NCBI RefSeq assembly: GCF_009882985.1
Contig: NZ_WTUZ01000022.1
Span: 124,001 to 188,000 of the forward strand
Length of the DNA: 64,000 nt
Direction: 5' to 3'
Origin: Paenibacillus silvestris
Lineage (GTDB): Bacteria > Bacillota > Bacilli > Paenibacillales > NBRC-103111
Shown: one piece after another, positions 1-8,249 of the stretch
Numbering within the stretch: the stretch's first letter is position 1
Layout of the letters: each line of letters starts with the position of its first letter
Translations under genes and position numbers: made by a program
The notes under the pieces: generated by a model
The model's database searches: none
Told to the model about the DNA's origin: nothing
The model's input: the letters and a program-made list of their open reading frames with translations, nothing else

Positions 1-1
1 G

Positions 2-1204
2 TTCGAGCCGGAAGAACGTCCTTTTGACTATTATGTGGAGCAAATCCGCGAAACGTTGAAGGACTCTGTCAAGCACCACATGGTCAGCGATGTGGAGCGG
101 GGATGCTTCTTGTCCAGTGGGATTGACTCCACGGCCATCGCCACCCATATGCGGAACATTGAACCGATCCGCACGTTCTCTGTTGGCTTCGAAGGTGCCA
201 ACAACGAAACACCGATCGCCGCCCAGACGGCTGCGACGCTTGGCACAGAGCACTACGATAAAGTCATCACGAAGGATGACTTCTTCAGTACGATGCCGAA
301 GGCGATCTGGCACCAGGACGAGCCTGTCGCCGATCCTTCGGCCATTGCCCTCTACCACGTGGCGCAGCTTGCGCGCGAGCACGTGACGGTTGTGCTGTCC
401 GGCGAAGGCGCGGACGAGCTGTTCGGCGGCTATCGCATCTATCGCGAGCCGCAATCTTTGCGGCCGATTGATCAGCTGCCGCATTCGATCAAGCGCATGC
501 TGAACCGCTTCGCCCGGATGCTGCCAAGCAGCGTGAAGGGGCGCAATTACGTCTTGCGCGGCACGACGCCGCTCGAGGAGCGCTTCCTCGGTAACGCGAA
601 GATTTTCACAGAGGATATGAAAGCGGAAGTGCTGCGCCTCGATACGGAGATGCTGCGGGCATATAAGAATCCAGTGCAGATTGCTGGAGATTATTACAAC
701 AAGACCCAACATCTCGATCCCGTCAGCCGGATGCAATATATCGACATGAACCTGTGGATGCCTGGTGATATTCTTATGAAAGCCGATAAGATGACGATGG
801 CACATTCGCTCGAGCTGCGTGTTCCTTTCCTGGATAAGGAGCTGTTCGAGGTGGCACGCCGCATCCCGGCGAAATATCGAATAGCGAATGGAACAACCAA
901 ATATATATTCCGTAAAGCAATGGAAGGCATCATCCCGGATCCGATTCTGAATCGTCCGAAGCTGGGTTTCCCAGTACCTTTGCGCCAATGGATACAAGGC
1001 TCGATGGGGGATGTACTGCTTGAGCAGATCAAAGCCAGCGGGATTGAAGATTACATTAATATGAACACCGTAGAACGGATGCTTCAGAAGCACCGTAGTG
1101 GTCAGGGCGATTATGCACGCCGGATTTGGACGATCTATATTTTTGCCCTCTGGCATATGACTTTTATGGAAGAGCTGCCTAAGAAAGTGCTCGCTGCTTA
1201 CTAG
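2..1204 (+). CDS. asnB: asparagine synthase (glutamine-hydrolysing), C-terminal part, 5' truncated by window edge
   Basis: The reading frame is open from base 2, so the true start and the N-terminal glutaminase (Ntn hydrolase) domain lie outside the window. What is visible is the ATP-dependent synthetase domain that converts aspartate to asparagine through a beta-aspartyl-AMP intermediate using ammonia from glutamine. The PP-loop SSGIDST sits near the visible start, followed by the conserved GEGADELFGGY motif and the late KMTMAHSLELRVPFLD segment typical of AsnB. About 400 codons remain of a family that is usually a little over 600 residues. The next gene follows after 18 bp with its own ribosome binding site, so co-transcription is likely. 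Family assignment is secure; which AsnB paralogue this is cannot be told without the missing part. Confidence 0.93.
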   Translation, partial: FEPEERPFDYYVEQIRETLKDSVKHHMVSDVERGCFLSSGIDSTAIATHMRNIEPIRTFSVGFEGANNETPIAAQTAATLGTEHYDKVITKDDFFSTMPKAIWHQDEPVADPSAIALYHVAQLAREHVTVVLSGEGADELFGGYRIYREPQSLRPIDQLPHSIKRMLNRFARMLPSSVKGRNYVLRGTTPLEERFLGNAKIFTEDMKAEVLRLDTEMLRAYKNPVQIAGDYYNKTQHLDPVSRMQYIDMNLWMPGDILMKADKMTMAHSLELRVPFLDKELFEVARRIPAKYRIANGTTKYIFRKAMEGIIPDPILNRPKLGFPVPLRQWIQGSMGDVLLEQIKASGIEDYINMNTVERMLQKHRSGQGDYARRIWTIYIFALWHMTFMEELPKKVLAAY

Positions 1205-1222
1205 GTCTATGAAGGACAGGAG

Positions 1223-1969
1223 ATGGGGAACGTGGGAACTTATAAGTTAATAGCCCTCGATATGGACGGTACCTTACTGGATGAGGAGAAGAAAATATCT
1301 CCGGAAAATCAATCCGCAATCCGTCAAGCGACAGAGGCTGGCAAAATCGTCATCATGTCGACCGGCCGCGGAGCGATAAGCGCCATGCCTTATATTCAGG
1401 AGCTGGGTTTGTCTACACCTATGGTTATGGTGAATGGCGGCGAAGTATGGGAGTCGCCGGATAAATTGCTTCGGCGGACACTGCTTCCTGTGGAAACCGT
1501 GAGCCGGTTGCATGCACTCGCAGAGGAGCATGACTGCTGGTGGTGGGCTTATTCTGTCGAAAGCGGGGTCTTCAATCGCGAGCGCGAAGGCCTGGACATC
1601 CCGAACAGCGAATGGTTGAAGTTCGGCTTCTTCACAGAAAACGCGGAGAAATTGCAGCGTATTCGCGAAATTGCAGAGAGCTGGGGAACGCTCGAAATCA
1701 GCAACTCTCATCCATCGAACATTGAATTAAATCCACTTGGGATTAGTAAAGCGAGCGGTGTGGAGGCTGTTTGTCAGCTTCTGGGGATTCAGATGTCGGA
1801 AGTCATTGCAATGGGAGACAGTCAGAATGATATCACGATGATTCGTGAAGCAGGTCTTGGTGTAGCTATGGGCAATGCGCAGGATGAAGTCAAACAGATT
1901 GCGGACATCACGACGGTTACGAACGAAGAGAGTGCGGTTGCCAAAATCATTCATGCGTATATGCTGTAA
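1223..1969 (+). CDS. Cof-type HAD-superfamily hydrolase
   Basis: A 248-residue HAD phosphatase of the Cof subfamily. Motif I DMDGTLLDEE lies near residue 14, motif II is the MSTGR stretch around residue 48, and the C-terminal MGDSQNDITMI block supplies the acidic motif IV that binds magnesium. The C2-type cap sits between, as in Cof/YidA-like sugar-phosphate and flavin-phosphate phosphatases. The start ATG at 1223 follows AGGACAGGAG; a GTG nine bases later is a less likely alternative. It sits directly after asnB and before a small membrane protein on the same strand. The exact substrate cannot be read from the sequence because Cof proteins are promiscuous. Confidence 0.9.
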   Translation: MGNVGTYKLIALDMDGTLLDEEKKISPENQSAIRQATEAGKIVIMSTGRGAISAMPYIQELGLSTPMVMVNGGEVWESPDKLLRRTLLPVETVSRLHALAEEHDCWWWAYSVESGVFNREREGLDIPNSEWLKFGFFTENAEKLQRIREIAESWGTLEISNSHPSNIELNPLGISKASGVEAVCQLLGIQMSEVIAMGDSQNDITMIREAGLGVAMGNAQDEVKQIADITTVTNEESAVAKIIHAYML

Positions 1970-2016
1970 AAGCTATAAGACTTTTAGCCCGTACAATAAC
2001 GGATGGAGATGAATCC

Positions 2017-2496
2017 ATGATCACGTTAGCCTGGAGCTTGGTCATTCTTTTATTTGTCGTAGGTATGGTAGGCGCGGTTTATCCAGTGCTGCCGGGTGTT
2101 CTAGCCATATATGCAGCGTTCTTCCTGTATGGCTGGCTGGTTAGCTTCGAGCCGTTCGGCTGGGTGTTCTGGACGACACAAACCCTGATTGTCATCATTA
2201 TTATGGTTGCTGATTATGCGGTCAGTGCAATGGGAGTCAAGAAATTTGGAGGTTCGAAGGCGGCTGTGATTGGGAGCACCATTGGCCTTATTATTGGGCC
2301 CTTCGTCATTCCGGCTTTCGGATTAATCATCGGACCGTTCTTAGGTGCTGTAATTGGTGAAATTATCATCGGCACCAAATGGCAGAAGGCGATTAGCGCG
2401 GGGATTGGTTCTGTGATCGGTTTCTTTGCCAGCAGTGCAGTCAAAATTGTGCTGCAGCTAGCGATGATTGCCCTCTTCTTCATTTGGGTTTTTTAA
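2017..2496 (+). CDS. DUF456 family membrane protein
   Basis: A 159-residue very hydrophobic protein with about four to five membrane segments and repeated glycine-rich stretches (IGLIIGPFVIPAFGLIIGPFLGAVIGE). This glycine-zipper pattern and the length match the DUF456 family, whose biochemical role is unknown. The ATG at 2017 follows GGAGATGAATCC. It lies between a HAD hydrolase and a flippase gene on the same strand and may share their transcript. No catalytic residue is evident; a structural or small-solute role in the membrane is only a guess. Confidence 0.8.
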   Translation: MITLAWSLVILLFVVGMVGAVYPVLPGVLAIYAAFFLYGWLVSFEPFGWVFWTTQTLIVIIIMVADYAVSAMGVKKFGGSKAAVIGSTIGLIIGPFVIPAFGLIIGPFLGAVIGEIIIGTKWQKAISAGIGSVIGFFASSAVKIVLQLAMIALFFIWVF

Positions 2497-2543
2497 TTGA
2501 ACAGGATGTTGTTTGAATACAGGATTAGAGAGTAGGAACACAC

Positions 2544-4238
2544 TTGACGAAGGAAACCAAAGATTCTCTTGTAAAAGGGACGCTCATTCTCACCGTAGCC
2601 GCGCTTGTAGCGCGGTTTCTCGGCGTTTTCCAGCGTATTCCGCTGGTTCACCTGCTGCATGAGGGTGGAATGGGCAGTTATTCGATTGCTTTTAATCTGT
2701 ACTCTATTCTTCTTGTTGTAGCAACGGCGGGAATTCCCAGTGCATTAAGCAAAATGGTATCAGAGAAGTACGCAATCGGACGACCTGCCGAGGCAGAGCG
2801 AATCTATCGCGCAGCCATTTTATTTGCTGTTGTAGCTGGTGCGCTCATGACCGTGCTGTTATATGTGTTCGCACCAATTTATGCGGAACAAATTTCACGC
2901 GGCGGACCCGACGCTACGCTGGCAACTCGCGCAATCGCGCCGGCCATGCTGTTCTTCCCGCTCATTGCGATTATGCGCGGTTATTTCCAAGGCAGACAGA
3001 ACATGATGCCTAACGGGGTATCGCAAGTTGTGGAACAAATATTCAGGCTGGTCACTTCGATTGGTCTTGCCTTTATTCTATTAAACATCAGCTTGGCCTG
3101 GGGTGTAGCAGGTGCATCATTCGGTGGAGTCATGGGGGGAATTGCCGCTCTGGCGGTTATGCTCTACTATGCGATGAAGCTTAAACGCAGGGACGCTCAA
3201 AGGCTGAAAGAGAATGTGTCTCACGCGGCGGCTAATGAAACTGCAGCAGGACATTCTTCGGCGCCAGTACCAACAGTGCCGGCAAAGTATAGCGAGATTT
3301 ACCGCAGCCTGCTGAAGCTTTCGATTCCGATCGTCATCTTCTCGGTGACGGTTACGTTGGTCTATGCGATCGATACTTCGATCATTATTCCCCTCTTGGA
3401 AGGGACGATTGGCAGCAGTGAGGCACTTGGATTGGTCGGTATTATCGGGGGGCGCGCGCAGTCTCTGGCGGGCATTCCGATTATCTTGGCGATTGCGCTC
3501 AGTCAATCTGTCGTGCCAATCATCTCAGCGGCTTACTCCCGCAAAGATATGAAACAGGTAGGGCACCAAACAACCAGAGTGCTGCAGTTGTCTATTTTAT
3601 CGGGATTGCCTGCGGTTCTCGTGATCGCGATTGCAGCGCGTCCGCTCGATTTCTTCATGTTTGGACATGAGGATACTGCCTATGGCATGAGTCATGGGCC
3701 ATACATGATCTCCTTGTTAACTTTAGGCGCTATGTTCCAAATCGTCATGCAAACCTCTGGCGCCGTACTAATGGGCATGGGCCGTATGAAACCGCTGATG
3801 CTGCATGTTGCCGTAGGTATTGCGGTTAAGCTGGCAGGCAGCTTCTTGCTTGCTCCGTTATTCGGCATTTATGGCATTATCGGCTCCACAGGACTTTGCT
3901 TCATCGCCATGTCATGGCTCAACTTGCGCACGCTGCGCAAGGATGTGAAATTCACCATTCTTGGACGACGCTTCATTGGTTTAATCATTTCGATTGTGGT
4001 CATCGCCGGTTTAGGCATAACGGCTGAATGGTTGACTCACACATATGTGCAGCCAACGAGCTTGTACAGGATCAATGAAGGAATCAATGCTGTACTCGTT
4101 TGTGGCTTCACAGCTGCTCTCTACCCATTGATGTTAATGGTGACGCGAGTGGTGACGAAGGACGACGTGAAGAATTTCCCGGCACCAGTCCAAAAGTTGA
4201 TAGGCAAAGCAAGTCGCCTTATCGGACGACGTTCATAG
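2544..4238 (+). CDS. MurJ/SpoVB-type polysaccharide or lipid II flippase (MOP superfamily)
   Basis: A 564-residue polytopic membrane protein of the MVF/polysaccharide-export branch of the MOP superfamily. The N-terminus reads KGTLILTVAALVARFLGVFQRIPLVHLL, the usual first helix of the SpoVB/YtgP/MurJ group, and about 14 hydrophobic helices follow, with a soluble loop near residues 213-250. Members flip undecaprenyl-linked sugars such as lipid II across the membrane. The start is a TTG at 2544 with a weak GAGAGTAGGAA site; no upstream in-frame alternative looks better. Its last 20 bp overlap the 3' end of the convergent gene on the minus strand. Whether it acts in vegetative wall synthesis (YtgP) or in spore cortex formation (SpoVB) cannot be decided here. 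Confidence 0.88.
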   Translation: MTKETKDSLVKGTLILTVAALVARFLGVFQRIPLVHLLHEGGMGSYSIAFNLYSILLVVATAGIPSALSKMVSEKYAIGRPAEAERIYRAAILFAVVAGALMTVLLYVFAPIYAEQISRGGPDATLATRAIAPAMLFFPLIAIMRGYFQGRQNMMPNGVSQVVEQIFRLVTSIGLAFILLNISLAWGVAGASFGGVMGGIAALAVMLYYAMKLKRRDAQRLKENVSHAAANETAAGHSSAPVPTVPAKYSEIYRSLLKLSIPIVIFSVTVTLVYAIDTSIIIPLLEGTIGSSEALGLVGIIGGRAQSLAGIPIILAIALSQSVVPIISAAYSRKDMKQVGHQTTRVLQLSILSGLPAVLVIAIAARPLDFFMFGHEDTAYGMSHGPYMISLLTLGAMFQIVMQTSGAVLMGMGRMKPLMLHVAVGIAVKLAGSFLLAPLFGIYGIIGSTGLCFIAMSWLNLRTLRKDVKFTILGRRFIGLIISIVVIAGLGITAEWLTHTYVQPTSLYRINEGINAVLVCGFTAALYPLMLMVTRVVTKDDVKNFPAPVQKLIGKASRLIGRRS

Positions 4239-5388
4239 CCTGCGCAGCAAGTATGGCAAGCTCGATGCTATTAAGCCCTTCGCTCATGGCGCGGGTTAGA
4301 TCAATGGTCTGTGGCACTTCGATCGGGCGCAGATGCTCCATTGGGGCTTCGACGTCCTGAAACCAATCACCAGGTTCCACAGGCATAAGCGGCCTATCCG
4401 GCCATACAGTTTCAAGTGTAGGACTATACAAAGGCGGGCTTCCTTTCTTAAGGAAGCAGCCATCCAGCCTCTCCTGATAGAGATAATCAGGGGGGGCTTT
4501 TTGTATGGGGGAAAATAAGTGGGGCCAATAGTCTGCCCGTGAACCTGTGTGAGGCGTTGATGCTGCGAAGCGGAGAACGCCCTGGAGGACTTCAGGCACA
4601 CCGAATAGTAGAGCATAAAGGCTTTTCCCAAGGGCTATTCTTTCATTTAAGTTGGCAAAATTCTCGAGAATGAGTCCAGCCAGACGGGGCTGGGGGGAGT
4701 CGGTTTCGGTGGATGGGGACCAAAAAGGGAAACCAACTGGATTCATTTGCAGCCAGCCTTGCGCTTTGAAAAATGCCTTATCAAGCACGGCTTGTTGGAA
4801 CTGCCCTTTTTGGACAATACGCTGCTCAATATAATTTTGTTCATTCACAATAAGGGCAATCGTTAGTGCTGCTGAGTCTGGGGCTGCCCAAAATTCATGC
4901 CAGGCAGGAAGCATCCACATAGAAATCTCTAGATGGGGAAGCAAGTGAAACAGATTCTTCGCACGCTTCTTACTAGCCTCATAAAGCAGTAGTTGTGGAT
5001 AAGCATCTTGAAAAATAAGACCGTTTGCGCGCTCAAGAAAAGCAAACAGGTGCTCAGCTTGATCCTTGTCAACGAGACGCGGCAGCAGTTCACCTTGCAG
5101 GTCGGTCATGTTCCAGCCGCCGTTGCGGGAGACCATATGGGCAAGCAGAGCCCAGTGAAGCTCAGGATACGCCTGGTAACAATCCCAATAGGCCGTTGTA
5201 CGCGTTACGTTATTCCTGTTCTCCTTCTGGGTTCGTAGTCGGATGTCCTCCACTAGCGTTCTCTCTTCCGATGTAAGAGGGAAAGGCTGAACACCGCCTC
5301 GAAGCAGCTCTAATTGCTGGATGAGGCCCTTTTCTAATCTTCCTGTGATGTTTGTTGACAAAGGGATAGTGTCCAAACTTGATTTCAT
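4219..5388 (-). CDS. DUF2515 family protein (YppC-like)
   Basis: A 389-residue soluble protein without signal peptide or clear transmembrane helix. The pattern TRTTAYWDCYQAYPELHWALLAHMVSRNGGWNMTD near residues 60-97 and the overall length match the DUF2515 family, to which B. subtilis YppC belongs; the function is unknown. The start ATG at 5388 is preceded by GAGGAGGTCATTGTCAGT, a strong Shine-Dalgarno. It is transcribed towards the flippase gene and the two coding ends overlap by 20 bp, so there is no room for a separate terminator between them. Assigned by remembered family signature, not by search. Confidence 0.72.
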   Translation of the reverse strand: MKSSLDTIPLSTNITGRLEKGLIQQLELLRGGVQPFPLTSEERTLVEDIRLRTQKENRNNVTRTTAYWDCYQAYPELHWALLAHMVSRNGGWNMTDLQGELLPRLVDKDQAEHLFAFLERANGLIFQDAYPQLLLYEASKKRAKNLFHLLPHLEISMWMLPAWHEFWAAPDSAALTIALIVNEQNYIEQRIVQKGQFQQAVLDKAFFKAQGWLQMNPVGFPFWSPSTETDSPQPRLAGLILENFANLNERIALGKSLYALLFGVPEVLQGVLRFAASTPHTGSRADYWPHLFSPIQKAPPDYLYQERLDGCFLKKGSPPLYSPTLETVWPDRPLMPVEPGDWFQDVEAPMEHLRPIEVPQTIDLTRAMSEGLNSIELAILAAQAMNVVR

Positions 5389-5579
5389 ACTGACAATGAC
5401 CTCCTCGACCGAACCCGAATCATCTCCTTATTGTTGGCCCATTTCCCCTTAGGTATGTGCGGATTATAGGTATTTAAGGCTACTTTTTTCCATAAATGGG
5501 GGAAGAACCTGATAATAAAATCCAATTACTAGCATGATTTTATGCATAAAATGAACTAACAGAAGTCAGCGCTGGCGGG

Positions 5580-5954
5580 GTGATCTACATTAGTATCAGC
5601 ATGCACGTGGCAAGTTGTCGTCCGTGTCCTAAGAAGGCGTCCAAACGACGAAAAAAGAGGTCCAGGCATAGAACGAAACGTCTAGGAGTCAAATATTTGG
5701 CGCAGACCTATTTCTTCTATACGATTTCGGATGGGGAGAAGAGGGAGTACACCAATGAGGATCAGATTCCTGACTATGGGATTCAATCTATTCCGAGCCC
5801 GAAGGTCATCTCTTACCGGCAGGTTTTTGTGAACGGTGTGCTTCAGCCTCGAACGTTATATCGCATACGGGAAGGATCTTTAACTTTAACCTCAGAAGAT
5901 GTTCCAGAAAAAGGAGTCCCCATCATTGTCCAAAGTATTCGCATCTATAGATAG
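5580..5954 (+). CDS. DUF4183 domain protein with basic N-terminus
   Basis: Up to 124 residues. The first 35 are rich in Lys/Arg and Cys, then comes a DUF4183 domain (YTNEDQIPDYGIQ ... FVNGVLQPRTLYRI ... GVPIIVQS). DUF4183 proteins are common in spore-forming Bacillales but their role is not known. The start is uncertain: GTG 5580 has no usable ribosome site, ATG 5601 lies too far from one, while an extended Shine-Dalgarno (GGCGGGGTGATC, 5574-5585) is spaced 3-8 bases from an ATT at 5589. A second DUF4183 gene follows 30 bp downstream, so the two are probably one operon closed by the hairpin at 6410-6447. Confidence 0.75.
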   Translation: MIYISISMHVASCRPCPKKASKRRKKRSRHRTKRLGVKYLAQTYFFYTISDGEKREYTNEDQIPDYGIQSIPSPKVISYRQVFVNGVLQPRTLYRIREGSLTLTSEDVPEKGVPIIVQSIRIYR

Positions 5955-5984
5955 CTATTGTGAATTAGGGAAGGGGGTGAATTT

Positions 5985-6404
5985 ATGGTAGCGTCTCTGA
6001 TTAAACTTTTTGTAACCGCCACAGCTACTGCACCAACGGCTACTGGAACTGAGGTTGAAACAACAGTAGATCCGGCTGTAACGAGATATATCGCAACGAT
6101 TAATGCAGGTATGATAGCGGGAGGAAATACAACGATTCCGGCAGCAAGCTTTGTTGATGACGACGGCGATGCGGTAACCGTTCTTCCAGCACCGCCGACA
6201 GACGGTTACTTCAACGTATATGTCAACGGTATGCTGCAAGAGGGAGGATTATCAACCCTTACAACGGCATCTCTGGTTTTAGCCACTGATGAAGCAGTCG
6301 AAGATACGCCAGTCGTTCTTGAAGTGTCCGATTTCTCAGGTACGACCTCTACGGTTACCGTACAGCCGATAATTTCTGCACCGACAATTACGGTTATTGT
6401 GTAA
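5985..6404 (+). CDS. DUF4183 domain protein
   Basis: A 139-residue protein, rich in Thr, Val and Ala, with the DUF4183 signature in the middle (TTIPAASFVDDDGD ... FNVYVNGMLQEGGLS ... VVLEVSDF). The ATG at 5985 follows an excellent AAGGGGGTGAATTT site. It has no Cys, no classical signal peptide, and an N-terminal hydrophobic stretch of only about ten residues. The composition resembles surface or coat proteins, which together with the sporulating background suggests, but does not show, a role on the spore surface. It is the second gene of a probable two-gene operon with the DUF4183 protein before it. Confidence 0.78.
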   Translation: MVASLIKLFVTATATAPTATGTEVETTVDPAVTRYIATINAGMIAGGNTTIPAASFVDDDGDAVTVLPAPPTDGYFNVYVNGMLQEGGLSTLTTASLVLATDEAVEDTPVVLEVSDFSGTTSTVTVQPIISAPTITVIV

Positions 6405-6409
6405 TACGA

Positions 6410-6447
6410 AAAACATCCCTCTAGCTTAGGCTAGCAGGGATGTTTTT
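6410..6447. terminator. bidirectional intrinsic terminator after DUF4183 pair
   Basis: AAACATCCCT pairs with AGGGATGTTT, with an inner CTAGC/GCTAG stem, and T-runs lie on both sides. It separates the DUF4183 operon from the convergent SPFH/ribbon-helix-helix pair and can serve both. Confidence 0.85.
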
Positions 6448-6461
6448 GTGTAGCATAGCAT

Positions 6462-6650
6462 TCAGTCCGATTCCTCGGGAGGAGGCTGGCTGATGTTTGG
6501 CCGAGGCAACCGCCCAGCACGCTGCATCGATTCTCGAAGCAAATATTCAATATGGCTGTTGACGCTCCGGAACTCATCCTCCGCCCAGCGCTCCAAAGCT
6601 TCATAGAGCTTGGGATCGAGTCGGAGCGCGAAGTTTTTCTTAGGAGCCAT
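6462..6650 (-). CDS. ribbon-helix-helix (Arc-like) DNA-binding protein
   Basis: A 62-residue protein. [36 protein letters not shown] fits a ribbon-helix-helix fold: a short beta strand (FALRLD) that would enter the DNA major groove, then two helices. The tail is Pro/Glu rich. It starts 12 bp after the stop of the SPFH gene and is very probably co-transcribed with it; this pairing is familiar from other Bacillales. Such proteins are often annotated as HicB-like antitoxins, but no toxin gene is next to it, so a toxin-antitoxin role is not supported here. Confidence 0.78.
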   Translation of the reverse strand: MAPKKNFALRLDPKLYEALERWAEDEFRSVNSHIEYLLRESMQRAGRLPRPNISQPPPEESD

Positions 6651-6662
6651 AGCGGTGCCCGT

Positions 6663-7502
6663 TTAGTAAAGCGAGCCGGTATTAATGACCGGACTCGCTG
6701 AGCGGTCCGATACAATGGCTACTAGCAAATTGTTGATCATGGCCGCCTTTCTCTCTTCATCCAAATGCAAACCTTCGGCTTCGAGGCGGGAGATGGCCAT
6801 CTGAACCATGCCGACAGCTCCGTCCACAATCGTTTGGCGGGCGGATAGAATCGCTGAAGCTTGCTGACGCTGAAGCATCGCGCTTGCGATTTCTGTTGAG
6901 TAAGCAAGGTGAGTGAGACGAGACTCCATAACCTCCACGCCTGCAACAGAGAGACGATGTTGAAGTTCAAGGCTCAGCTCAGCGGCTACTTCATCCGCAT
7001 TCCCGCGCAGGGAATAACCTTCGCTGTCGAAACGATCGTAAGGATACTTGCTAGCTACATGGCGGAGCGCTGTTTCACTCTGAATCTCGACGAACTTCTC
7101 ATAACTGTCCACATCAAAGAGTGCTTTGTACGTATCAACCACTTTGAACACGACGACGGCGGCGATTTCGATCGGATTGCCCTCGATATCGTTGACTTTC
7201 AGCTTGACGCTGTTAAAATTGCGAACCCGCAAGGATATTTTCTTTCTGTTTGAAAATGGGACAATGAGCCACAAACCGCTCTTCCGGATCGTACCTAAGT
7301 AACTGCCGAAGAACGTAACAACGGAAGCTTCGTTCGGCTGAACAGCCGTAATCGTCGAAACGAAGATAATACCAAGTATGATTAAAATGATACCTGGCGC
7401 AATTCGTTCCTGTGTAAGGAGTAAAACCCCTAGTCCTCCGCCAATAATAAATAGCAAAATACCAAGAAATCCGTTAATTGACCAAGCTTGTTTTTCGTTC
7501 AT
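6663..7502 (-). CDS. SPFH/Band 7 (stomatin-like) membrane protein
   Basis: A 279-residue protein with two close N-terminal membrane helices (residues ~10-55), then the SPFH domain beginning at TAVQPNEASVVTFFGSYLGTIRKSGLWLIVPF and continuing through VVDTYKALFDVDSYEKFVEIQSETALRHVA. The C-terminal part is a helical, coiled-coil-prone segment (EIASAMLQRQQASAILSARQTIVDGA). SPFH proteins oligomerise at the membrane and scaffold microdomains or regulate proteases. The ATG at 7502 follows GAAAGGGTGTTGCTTGC. It forms an operon with the ribbon-helix-helix gene immediately downstream. Length is that of short flotillin/stomatin relatives, not of long FloA or FloT. Confidence 0.88.
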   Translation of the reverse strand: MNEKQAWSINGFLGILLFIIGGGLGVLLLTQERIAPGIILIILGIIFVSTITAVQPNEASVVTFFGSYLGTIRKSGLWLIVPFSNRKKISLRVRNFNSVKLKVNDIEGNPIEIAAVVVFKVVDTYKALFDVDSYEKFVEIQSETALRHVASKYPYDRFDSEGYSLRGNADEVAAELSLELQHRLSVAGVEVMESRLTHLAYSTEIASAMLQRQQASAILSARQTIVDGAVGMVQMAISRLEAEGLHLDEERKAAMINNLLVAIVSDRSASPVINTGSLY

Positions 7503-7628
7503 GCAAGCAACACCCTTTCAAGTTGGAGTAGCGATTTCATTTAAATATTATCTTGATATAAATATGATATCACTTTTTACTAATAATGTAAATACAAGGG
7601 GAAAGGAAGATGATGTCATTCGTATATC

Positions 7629-7657
7629 TTGACACCCTTTTTGGGGCATGCTATAAG
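7629..7657 (+). promoter_or_regulatory. sigma-A type promoter of thioredoxin-like gene
   Basis: TTGACA at 7629-7634 and TATAAG at 7652-7657 are 17 bp apart. The predicted start is about 20 bases before the ribosome site of the gene beginning at 7686. Confidence 0.75.
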
Positions 7658-7685
7658 TTAATAAATTCCTAGTAGTGAGGTGCTC

Positions 7686-8033
7686 ATGATGTTGAAAATT
7701 TCCGATGAACAAGTTTTTCAAGAACAAATCTCGCAACCTGGATTGACGGTTGCTGTTTTTAAAGCGACATGGTGCAAAGACTGCCACTTTATTAATCCCT
7801 TCATGCCAGCCGTAGAAGAGGCCTATGCGGGGCGGATTACTTTCGTTGAACTCGATCGTGACGAAGTGCCGGATTTGTGCGAGCAGCTGAACATTCTTGG
7901 TATTCCAAGCTTTATCGCCTTCCGCGAGGGCAAAGAGCTTGTGCGTTTCGTCAGCAAATTACGTAAAACACGTGATGAAATTGAGCAGTTCCTTGATCGG
8001 GCTCTTGAAGTATCGAGTGCTCTTGCTCCATAA
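7686..8033 (+). CDS. thioredoxin-family protein (WCKDC active site)
   Basis: About 115 residues of thioredoxin fold. The redox motif reads ATWCKDCHFINPF with cysteines near residues 30 and 33, followed by the cis-proline segment LGIPSFIAFREG. The dipeptide between the cysteines is KD rather than GP of classical thioredoxin, so its redox potential and partners probably differ from TrxA, which is encoded separately at 30.7 kb. The likely start is ATG 7686 or 7689 after GTGAGGTG; a GTG at 7680 overlaps that site and is disfavoured. It is a single-gene unit, with its own promoter and a strong terminator behind it. Confidence 0.85.
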   Translation: MMLKISDEQVFQEQISQPGLTVAVFKATWCKDCHFINPFMPAVEEAYAGRITFVELDRDEVPDLCEQLNILGIPSFIAFREGKELVRFVSKLRKTRDEIEQFLDRALEVSSALAP

Positions 8034-8046
8034 ATAGAGGGAAAAG

Positions 8047-8074
8047 AAACGGCTCTTCTCGGAGCCGTTTTTTT
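8047..8074 (+). terminator. intrinsic terminator of thioredoxin-like gene
   Basis: AAACGGCTC and GAGCCGTTT form the stem, followed by a run of seven T. Confidence 0.88.
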
Positions 8075-8249
8075 ACAGTTTTCATATGAAAATCACAACT
8101 TCGCCACGAGTTTAGCCGAAGATCCGTGGTTTCAGAGCTTTGTAACAATTGCGAATGGATTTGCCAACTTTTTAAAGATATAATAAAAAACGAACCAAAT
8201 TTAATTCGACAAGTTTTACAGAAGTCACGACGTAAAAGTAGGTGCAATC

